Source of the DNA: Ruminococcus sp. UBA3855
GTDB lineage: Bacteria; Bacillota; Clostridia; Oscillospirales; Ruminococcaceae
Length of the DNA stretch: 6,580 nucleotides
Assembly: GCA_002392545.1 (NCBI GenBank)
Contig: DGHF01000165.1
Span: 1 to 6,580, forward strand
Reading direction: 5' to 3'
Shown here: positions 1 through 4,205 of the stretch, in pieces
Layout: each line of letters opens with the position of its first letter
Position numbering within the stretch: position 1 is the stretch's first letter
Notes under the pieces: model-generated
Databases searched by the model: none
The model's input: only the letters and a program-made list of their open reading frames with translations
Told to the model about the DNA's origin: nothing
Program-made: the position numbers and the translations under genes

Positions 1-137
1 AGGGTGCTGGGCTGAATGGGTTTCCGAAAACTGTTGAAATTGTGGAAGATGATGTTGAAAGTCCCGAATTGAAGGGGATTGACATTCAGGTGATTATTGA
101 CGGAAAACAATATTCTGGAACAGTTTACGAAGATTGA
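1..137 (+). CDS. C-terminal end of an unknown, probably phage-type protein (partial)
   Basis: An open frame enters from the left edge (first full codon at base 3) and stops at TGA 135-137, giving about 44 residues that end in DGKQYSGTVYED. The tail is acidic and alternates hydrophobic and charged residues (for example IDIQVIIDGKQY), as in a small beta-rich domain. No in-frame ATG is present, so the start lies outside the window. I do not recognise the family. The stop lies 11 bases before the next start codon and the ribosome binding site of that gene overlaps this stop, so the two are probably co-transcribed. The neighbours suggest a phage or mobile-element protein, which is inference from context only. 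Confidence 0.6.
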   Translation, partial: GAGLNGFPKTVEIVEDDVESPELKGIDIQVIIDGKQYSGTVYED

Positions 138-148
138 GAGGTGCTTTT

Positions 149-301
149 ATGAAACTTTACAAAATTCGAAAGGGTGATACCCTGAAATCAATTGCAGAAA
201 TGTTTCAGACTAGCGTTGACAAGATTCTGCATGATAACAAGTCGGCTTATCCGCTCATTGGTGAGGATTATTTCTTTGTGGGGTGGGTGCTGAAAGTATG
301 A
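149..301 (+). CDS. Small LysM-domain protein (50 aa)
   Basis: This 50-residue protein consists almost entirely of one LysM module. The sequence shows the typical opening KLYKIRKGDTLKSIAEMF, then TSVDKILHDN, matching the LysM pattern of a Y-x-V/I-x-x-GDT strand, a helix, and a second helix ending in an Asn-containing turn. The last third (IGEDYFFVGWVLKV) replaces the usual L-x-x-GQ-x-L-x-I-P strand with an aromatic-rich version. LysM domains usually bind N-acetylglucosamine in peptidoglycan or chitin. There is no signal peptide or membrane segment, so the protein must stay inside, leave through holin-type lysis, or form part of a virion. The start ATG follows GAGAGGTG at 136-143 with five bases of spacing. 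Its TGA overlaps the next ATG as ATGA (298-301), which indicates translational coupling. It is too short for most gene callers. Confidence 0.72.
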   Translation: MKLYKIRKGDTLKSIAEMFQTSVDKILHDNKSAYPLIGEDYFFVGWVLKV

Positions 302-564
302 AAGATATTGATTTTATTCAGCTCGGTAAAGAGGCTGTCAGAGATTATGTGAATTTACACCTTGACAAAACGGATGGCATTTATTTCAGCATTGACAATG
401 TGTATGTCGTCTGGTTCTGTAAAACGCTCCAAAACTGGAAAGCGTTATTATCAACCAATCTGCCGGATGGGATGTACTATGAAGTCACCTATGACGGCGA
501 TAAAAACGAAATGTATGTTGATTGCTACAAAAAGTGGGAAAATTTTGTCGTGCGAAAGGATTGA
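298..564 (+). CDS. DUF6275-like phage protein (88 aa)
   Basis: The product resembles DUF6275, a family of short, uncharacterised proteins found in phages and prophages of Firmicutes. This is recognised from the segments NVYVVWFCKTLQNWKALLST (residues 39-58), then DGMYYEVTYDGDK and DCYKKWENF near the C-terminus. It is soluble, with no membrane segment or signal peptide. An upstream GTG at 283 would add five residues, but I chose ATG 298: it overlaps the stop of the LysM gene as ATGA, has the G-rich GGGGTGGG at 280-287 about ten bases upstream, and begins the conserved-looking part (MKDIDFIQLGKEAV). It is followed after four bases by the Tad2-like gene. No biochemical function is known to me. 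The family call is from memory of the motif and is fairly secure; the function is unknown. Confidence 0.75.
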   Translation: MKDIDFIQLGKEAVRDYVNLHLDKTDGIYFSIDNVYVVWFCKTLQNWKALLSTNLPDGMYYEVTYDGDKNEMYVDCYKKWENFVVRKD

Positions 565-568
565 TATT

Positions 569-835
569 ATGGATTTCGGAAAAGCAATTGAAGCCTTGAA
601 AAAGGGGTACAAAGTAGCAAGAAGAGGTTGGAACGGAAAGAATATGTTTCTCTTTCTTGCAAAGGGGTCTGACCTGAATCGCTGTATCTATGACAAGAAT
701 TTCCCATACAGCGTAGATATGTCATCTTGTGTTGACAGTATCTGCATGAAGACAGCACAAAATACCATTGTTGTAGGCTGGCTTGCAAGTCAGACAGATA
801 TGCTCGCTGAAGACTGGAAATTGTTGATTGAATGA
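569..835 (+). CDS. DUF2829 / Tad2-like protein, possible Thoeris anti-defence (88 aa)
   Basis: This is a small soluble protein of the DUF2829 family, whose best-known member is Tad2, a phage protein that binds and sequesters the cyclic ADP-ribose-type signal of the Thoeris defence system. The sequence shows the family signature: MDFGKAIEALKKGYKVARRG, then WNGKNMFLFL (residues 21-30) and the strongly conserved C-terminal WLASQTDMLAEDW (residues 71-83). The length is usual for the family. The middle (residues 33-64) is the variable part and carries four Cys (39, 54, 59 and one more only if the start is longer; three are clear), which is unusual. AAAGGA at 555-560 lies eight bases before the ATG. 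A longer frame starting at 362 would overlap the whole DUF6275 gene and is rejected. Family membership is well supported. Which nucleotide signal it binds, if any, is not visible; many DUF2829 proteins are untested. Confidence 0.85.
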   Translation: MDFGKAIEALKKGYKVARRGWNGKNMFLFLAKGSDLNRCIYDKNFPYSVDMSSCVDSICMKTAQNTIVVGWLASQTDMLAEDWKLLIE

Positions 836-847
836 GGATTGATTTTT

Positions 848-1093
848 ATGGAATTGAAAGACACTATCGAACTCATGCAGAGTGATGATTACAAGGACAG
901 ATTCAGGGCTGAATATTGGCAGGTACATGAACGATATGAAAAATTAAGCCGTATGTTGTCAGATTATGAAGTCGGAGAACTGGATTACACTCCTAAAACA
1001 CCAATTCCGCTTTTGAGAACCCAACTTAACATTATGGGAACTTATAGCGTGCTTTTGTACGATAGGGCTAAAATTGAGGGGATTGAGCTTTAA
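848..1093 (+). CDS. Small phage protein resembling the crAss001_48-related family (81 aa)
   Basis: This short, charged, soluble protein begins MELKDTIELMQSDDYKDRF and ends NIMGTYSVLLYDRAKIEGIEL. That layout (a start of the ELKDTI-x-LM-x-SDDYKDRF type, a central RYEKLSRML helix, a PL-x-x-Q segment and a terminal RA-x-IEGI-x-L) matches a widespread family of small phage proteins called crAss001_48-related, as I recall it. It looks mostly helical, with no enzyme motif, membrane segment or signal peptide, and its function is unknown. A TTG at 839 is a possible upstream start, but ATG 848 is better because GAGG at 834-837 lies ten bases before it. Its TAA overlaps the next ATG (TAATG, 1091-1095). 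It fits the view that bases 1-1173 are phage-derived. Confidence 0.7.
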   Translation: MELKDTIELMQSDDYKDRFRAEYWQVHERYEKLSRMLSDYEVGELDYTPKTPIPLLRTQLNIMGTYSVLLYDRAKIEGIEL

Positions 1094-1173
1094 TGAAAAT
1101 TTTCGTATATTGGCTTTTGGGTGTCGTTAATGGGATGGTACTTTACATGTCATGGTTTGACAAGGATGATTGA
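1093..1173 (+). CDS. Possible 26-residue single-span membrane peptide
   Basis: A short frame from ATG 1093 to TGA 1171-1173 encodes MKIFVYWLLGVVNGMVLYMS followed by WFDKDD. It is a basic start, about 18 hydrophobic residues and an acidic tail, as in a single-pass membrane microprotein with an N-in, C-out or inverse orientation. Its ATG overlaps the stop of the preceding gene (TAATG), a configuration that favours reinitiation without its own ribosome binding site. Similar tiny hydrophobic peptides are common in phage accessory blocks. There is no homology that I can name, and at this length chance cannot be excluded. Confidence 0.45.
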   Translation: MKIFVYWLLGVVNGMVLYMSWFDKDD

Positions 1174-1294
1174 TTTTAAAAATTGCAATATAAAAATTCC
1201 AATCATGGCATTTTAAATTAAAGTATACAAAATTCAAATGGTGTTTTTGTGCAAATTGTCGTACTTTTGGCGGAATTGCAGAAAAAATACAAAC

Positions 1295-1326
1295 AAGCCG
1301 TCTCCGGAAAAATCCGGAAACGGCTT
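1295..1326 (-). terminator. Strong hairpin terminator of the tRNA operon, possibly bidirectional
   Basis: AAGCCGT (1295-1301) pairs with ACGGCTT (1320-1326), and inside it TCCGGA (1303-1308) pairs with TCCGGA (1313-1318) around an AAAA loop. This gives 13 base pairs with one mismatch. On the minus strand, coming out of the tRNA-Ser gene five bases away, the hairpin is followed by a T-rich run (TTGTTTGTATTTTTT). On the plus strand it is followed by TTTATTT, so it may also stop transcripts coming from the phage-like block. Confidence 0.8.
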
Positions 1327-1330
1327 TATT

Positions 1331-1422
1331 TGGCGGACAGAGAGGGATTCGAACCCTCGTTACGCTATTAACGTAAACACGATTTCCAGTCGTGCGCCTT
1401 AGACCAGCTCAGCCATCTGTCC
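1331..1422 (-). tRNA. tRNA-Ser (anticodon GGA)
   Basis: Read on the minus strand, the gene starts GGACAGA and ends TCTGTCC-G-CCA, giving a perfect seven-pair acceptor stem, discriminator G and an encoded CCA. The anticodon loop is CTGGAAA, with anticodon GGA at 1385-1387, so it reads UCC and UCU. The long variable arm typical of serine tRNAs is present (TTACG pairs with CGTAA), and the T arm is GAGGG-TTCGAAT-CCCTC. It lies 28 bases downstream of the tRNA-Leu gene on the same transcript. Its 3' end faces the phage-like genes. Confidence 0.96.
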
Positions 1423-1450
1423 ACCCGCAAAAATATGTAGAAGGGGAAAA

Positions 1451-1537
1451 TGGTGCGAGTGACGGGACTTGAACCCACACGTCGTTTCCAACACTAGCAC
1501 CTCAAGCTAGCCTGTCTGCCAATTCCAGCACACTCGC
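1451..1537 (-). tRNA. tRNA-Leu (anticodon GAG)
   Basis: Read on the minus strand, the acceptor stem GCGAGTG pairs with CACTCGC, followed by discriminator A and an encoded CCA. The anticodon stem is CTAGC/GCTAG around the loop TTGAGGT, giving anticodon GAG (1501-1503), which reads CUC and CUU. The variable arm (GTTG-GAAA-CGAC) marks a class II tRNA, as expected for leucine. It is the first gene of a two-tRNA unit, about 42 bases after the predicted transcription start. Confidence 0.96.
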
Positions 1538-1585
1538 ATTTTCCATCTTCATTTGTTTTGCTGTCGTTTTCCCGACTGCTTTATT

Positions 1586-1614
1586 ATTATAGCACACTTT
1601 CAAGGGTTTGTCAA
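1586..1614 (-). promoter_or_regulatory. Consensus sigma-A promoter of the tRNA Leu-Ser operon
   Basis: On the minus strand, TTGACA (1609-1614) and TATAAT (1586-1591) are separated by exactly 17 bases, a perfect match to the housekeeping consensus in both boxes. Transcription would start near 1579 and run into the tRNA-Leu gene. Such strength is expected for stable RNA. The promoter lies only about 75 bases after the stop of the histidine kinase gene. Confidence 0.9.
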
Positions 1615-1689
1615 TACTTTTTTCAATATTTTTCCGTAAAAGGTTTTTAACATTTTCGATAACGGATTTGTTTAAGTTTGACAATACAT

Positions 1690-2679
1690 TCAAATGCTTT
1701 CGGTCTTGTAAATGCGGATGTCGAATAATGCCCCATGAGGGACGGCATTTTTCACCTGAATGCTCCCATGCTGAGAGGTAATAATTTTCTGTGCAAAGGC
1801 AAGCCCCAAGCCGAAACCTTTCCTTGAAAATTCCTCTCCTCGGTAGAATCTTTCAAAAAGATGGGGTAAATCCTGCTGAGAAATGCCGTTTCCGGTGTCC
1901 GTGATGATGATTCCGGTATATAGAGGATTTTCCTGCACCTGAACTTTGATTGTACCGCCGGAAGGGGTGTGCTCCATGCAGTTTTTGAGGATGTTCAGGA
2001 GGGCTTCTGTCAAATACATCATATCGCCATGAAGAATGGGGTTGCCTTCAACTTCAATGACAATAGCAATGTTTTTGAGTTCGAGGGAAATTTCAATCGG
2101 TTCAACAGCGGATTTTATCAGCTCTCGAACGGGAATTTCCTGTTTCTGGAAACTCACCGCCCCAGCATCCAGCCTTGAAATGCGTAACAATGTTTCCAGC
2201 ATCCATTGCATACGAGACAGCAGGGAATACAATTCCTTGATGTGCTCTATGTGGTTAGATTTGGACAAATCAGGTTCACGGAGCATCCCCAAAATGACAA
2301 TCATGGTTGTGAGGGGAGTTCGAAGCTGGTGAGACATATCTTCCAGAGATTCTTTCATGAACTGTTTTTCTTTTTGAAGGGCTGAATTCTGTTCACGGAT
2401 GCGGATGGTCATTTTATGGATTTCAGCGGAAAGGATACTGATTTCACTTTCCTGAAACTCATCAAAATCAGTATGTTCTGAGCCGTTCAGGATTTCGTCA
2501 ATCTTATCGCAGAGGGACAAAATTTCTTTTTTGCGGACGTTTTGAAAATATGCCTGCACCGTGAAAACCAACACGCAGACTATCAATAATATCAATGCAC
2601 ATATCCAGTTAAAATAAATGCAAAATCCCAAACCAATCATGGTCGGAATTGATTCCAGAATCATTTGTTTTTGATTCAT
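1690..2679 (-). CDS. Membrane sensor histidine kinase with minimal sensor region (329 aa)
   Basis: This is the sensor kinase of the two-component system encoded with the preceding response regulator. Residues 11-44 are hydrophobic and fit two closely packed membrane helices with at most a few residues outside, so there is no extracellular sensor domain. A linker with coiled-coil character (about 50-112) leads to the HisKA domain, with H-box SHQLRTPL (phosphoacceptor His117). The ATPase domain shows an N-box around Asn229/Asn233 (LLNILKNCMEHTP), D-box DTGNGI (Asp261), F-box LFERFYR (274-280) and G-box GFGLGLAF (288-295). All catalytic motifs are present. The ATG overlaps the regulator stop by four bases, and AAGGCGG upstream is a fair binding site. 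Kinases with no outside domain often sense through a partner transporter or within the membrane; here the adjacent ABC operon is the obvious partner, by inference. I see no terminator after the stop. Confidence 0.95.
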   Translation of the reverse strand: MNQKQMILESIPTMIGLGFCIYFNWICALILLIVCVLVFTVQAYFQNVRKKEILSLCDKIDEILNGSEHTDFDEFQESEISILSAEIHKMTIRIREQNSALQKEKQFMKESLEDMSHQLRTPLTTMIVILGMLREPDLSKSNHIEHIKELYSLLSRMQWMLETLLRISRLDAGAVSFQKQEIPVRELIKSAVEPIEISLELKNIAIVIEVEGNPILHGDMMYLTEALLNILKNCMEHTPSGGTIKVQVQENPLYTGIIITDTGNGISQQDLPHLFERFYRGEEFSRKGFGLGLAFAQKIITSQHGSIQVKNAVPHGALFDIRIYKTESI

Positions 2680-3350
2680 GACTGCACCGCCTTATAACCC
2701 ATACCACGGACAGTTTTTAAAATAGATGGGTTTTGTGGGTCATCCTCGATTTTGTCACGGAGTCGTTTCATGTAGACATTGAGAGTATTATCCCCCACAA
2801 ACTCTCCCGAAAAAGTCCACAGTTCATCAGCCAATTGTTCTCTCGTGAGGAGTTTCCCGACATTGGTAAAAAATATCAATAACAGCCGATATTCCAGCGC
2901 AGACAGGAAAATTTCATTTTCATTTTTTAGCACAACCCCTCTTGACGGGTCAATGATGACATTCTGACAGCGTAATAATTTTGTCGCAGAGGTATGACGG
3001 CGCAAGACGTTTTGAATTCGTGCGATTAACTCTCGTGGTCGGAATGGCTTGCTGATGTAATCATCTGCGCCCATTTCAAAACCTGCAACGGTACAATTCT
3101 CGTCAGCGGATGCCGTCAGGAAAATGACAGGCACGTCTGAACTTTGCCGGATTGCCGAACAGACCGAAAAGCCGTTTCCGTCAGACAGTGACACATCTAA
3201 TAATACACAGTCCGGATGATACGTTCCGAACAGTTGCAAGCCCTTTTTCTGTCCGTCCGCCGTGTGGACGGTATAGCCCTCTGTTTGCAGATAGCGGACT
3301 AAATTTTTCGCTAAAGTCTTATCATCTTCAATCAATAGAATTTCAGGCAT
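2676..3350 (-). CDS. OmpR/PhoB-family response regulator (224 aa)
   Basis: This DNA-binding response regulator is phosphorylated by the downstream kinase. The receiver domain (residues 3-115) has the acidic pair Asp9/Asp10, phosphoacceptor Asp52 in CVLLDVSLSDG, the switch Thr79 and Lys101 in SKPF. The winged-helix output domain (about 125-222) shows EYRLLLIFFTNVGKLLTREQ, then LWTF, NTLNVYMKRLRDKIEDDP and the C-terminal VRGMGYKA, as in OmpR/PhoB regulators. I chose ATG 3350 over an upstream in-frame start near 3410: AGGAGG (3358-3363) sits seven bases before it, and the protein then begins MPEILLIEDD as usual. The longer start would overlap the promoter boxes. Its likely target is the palindrome at 3427-3442 that controls the divergent transporter operon. 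Confidence 0.96.
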   Translation of the reverse strand: MPEILLIEDDKTLAKNLVRYLQTEGYTVHTADGQKKGLQLFGTYHPDCVLLDVSLSDGNGFSVCSAIRQSSDVPVIFLTASADENCTVAGFEMGADDYISKPFRPRELIARIQNVLRRHTSATKLLRCQNVIIDPSRGVVLKNENEIFLSALEYRLLLIFFTNVGKLLTREQLADELWTFSGEFVGDNTLNVYMKRLRDKIEDDPQNPSILKTVRGMGYKAVQS

Positions 3351-3381
3351 GAAAATTCCTCCTTTTGTATGGTTTAATGCA

Positions 3382-3410
3382 ATTATAGCATATTTTCCGC
3401 ACCTCTGCAA
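3382..3410 (-). promoter_or_regulatory. Promoter of the regulator-kinase operon
   Basis: On the minus strand, TTGCAG (3405-3410) and TATAAT (3382-3387) are 17 bases apart, and the -10 is extended by TGC (TGCTATAAT). The predicted start, near 3375, gives a short leader before AGGAGG and the ATG at 3350. The good boxes suggest constitutive expression of the sensor system without help from the operator upstream. Confidence 0.82.
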
Positions 3411-3423
3411 CTGAAAATTTCAG
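3411..3423. repeat. Perfect 13-base palindrome next to the regulator promoter
   Basis: CTGAAAATTTCAG is a perfect inverted repeat (CTGAAA / TTTCAG around one A). It abuts the -35 box of the regulator-kinase promoter directly and is centred about 17 bases from the larger TTACA-N4-TGTAA palindrome. It could be a second protein binding site, perhaps for autoregulation, but AT-rich palindromes of this size also arise by chance. Confidence 0.4.
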
Positions 3424-3426
3424 AAT

Positions 3427-3442
3427 CTTACAAAATTGTAAG
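3427..3442. promoter_or_regulatory. Probable response-regulator operator (TTACA-N4-TGTAA)
   Basis: CTTACAAAATTGTAAG is an inverted repeat with seven-base arms. Within it, TTACA-AAAT-TGTAA (3428-3441) matches the TNACA-N4-TGTAA consensus that I recall for BceR-like regulators of peptide-resistance transporters. It ends 33 bases before the -10 box of the transporter operon, about 46 to 59 bases upstream of the expected start, the usual place for an activator of the OmpR type. It lies upstream of the -35 of the divergent regulator promoter. Confidence 0.75.
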
Positions 3443-3474
3443 ACAAAAGAAATGAAATTGTTATTCTGATATGT

Positions 3475-3480
3475 TATAAT
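3475..3480 (+). promoter_or_regulatory. -10 box of the transporter operon (activator-dependent promoter)
   Basis: A perfect TATAAT is present, preceded by ATGT (an extended TG element one base off). At the 16-18-base distance upstream there is no good -35; the best is ATGAAA-like sequence near 3452-3458. A strong -10 without a -35 just downstream of the palindrome suggests that transcription requires the bound, phosphorylated regulator. The expected start is near 3487. Confidence 0.7.
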
Positions 3481-3512
3481 AATAGCAGTGAAGAAAAAGG
3501 ACGGTGTTCAGT

Positions 3513-4202
3513 ATGGAACTCTTGAAAGTAGAAAATTTATGCAAAACCTACGGAAAAGGTGAAAATGAAGTCAAGGCTCTGGATGATGTATCTTTCACCG
3601 TGCCAAAAGGGCAGATGATGGCGGTAATTGGTGCATCTGGTTCGGGAAAATCGACATTGTTACATATTTTAGGCGGAGTTGACCGCCCCACAAGCGGAAA
3701 AGTATGGCTTGACGGTCAGGATGTTTTTGCACAGAATCAAAAAAATCTTGCCATTTTCAGACGGCGACAGGTGGGGCTGATATATCAATTCTATAACTTA
3801 ATTCCGGTATTGTCCGCAGAGGAAAATATTACTCTTCCCCTCATCATGGACGGACGCAAACCAGATAAGGAACGGCTGGAAAATATGCTTGATTTATTGG
3901 GACTGAAAGAAAGACGGCATCACCTCCCCTCACAGCTTTCAGGCGGTCAGCAACAGAGGGTATCCATCGGAAGGGCATTGTTCACCTCTCCGGATGTGTT
4001 GCTTGGCGACGAACCCACTGGAAACCTCGACAGCAAAAACAGCATGGAAATTTTACAGCTCCTTAGAAAGTCGAATCAGGAAATGAATCAGACCATGATT
4101 ATTATTACCCATGACGAAAATATTGCTTTGCAGTGTGACAGAATCCTCACCATTTCAGACGGTCATATTGTTGATGACCAATTGACAGGGCAGGGGGTGT
4201 AA
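3513..4202 (+). CDS. ABC transporter ATP-binding protein, MacB/LolD/BceA type (229 aa)
   Basis: This ATPase powers the FtsX-type permease encoded immediately downstream. It contains Walker A GASGSGKST (residues 40-48), Q-loop YQFYNL (Gln92), signature LSGGQQQR (142-149), Walker B VLLGDEP (catalytic Glu167), D-loop NLDS (171-174) and the H-loop His200 in IIITHD. The segment ALDDVSFTVPKGQMMAVIG and the FYNLIPVLSAEENITLPL stretch are typical of the MacB/LolD/BceA branch, which couples to FtsX permeases for mechanotransmission or efflux rather than classic import. ATG 3513 is preferred to GTG 3504: AAAGGA (3496-3501) is 11 bases before the ATG but only two before the GTG, and the family normally starts with this length. 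The stop is three bases before the permease start. Context implies a role in resistance to an envelope-active compound; the substrate is not visible. Confidence 0.95.
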   Translation: MELLKVENLCKTYGKGENEVKALDDVSFTVPKGQMMAVIGASGSGKSTLLHILGGVDRPTSGKVWLDGQDVFAQNQKNLAIFRRRQVGLIYQFYNLIPVLSAEENITLPLIMDGRKPDKERLENMLDLLGLKERRHHLPSQLSGGQQQRVSIGRALFTSPDVLLGDEPTGNLDSKNSMEILQLLRKSNQEMNQTMIIITHDENIALQCDRILTISDGHIVDDQLTGQGV

Positions 4203-4205
4203 ATC

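Noticed and set aside
362..835. Longer frame that would extend the Tad2-like protein at its N-terminus by 69 residues
   Set aside because: The extension overlaps nearly all of the DUF6275-like gene in another frame, and the family starts at the ATG at 569, which has its own ribosome binding site.
1174..1294. AT-rich gap examined for a gene, terminator or small RNA
   Set aside because: Only a weak ACAAAA/TTTTGT pairing with a 12-base loop is seen, with no promoter boxes at proper spacing and no meaningful reading frame.
1502..1693. Minus-strand frame of 63 codons
   Set aside because: It runs through the tRNA promoter and into the tRNA-Leu gene and has no recognisable protein features.
1969..2332. 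Plus-strand frames inside the kinase gene
   Set aside because: They are antisense shadows of the conserved kinase coding sequence, with no ribosome binding site or family resemblance.
3351..3410. N-terminal extension of the response regulator by 20 residues
   Set aside because: The extension covers the promoter -10 and the AGGAGG site, and receiver domains start at the MPEILLIEDD position.
3411..3442. The two adjacent palindromes considered as a CRISPR or transposon end
   Set aside because: The two units differ in sequence, there are no regular spacers, and their position between divergent promoters fits regulation better.
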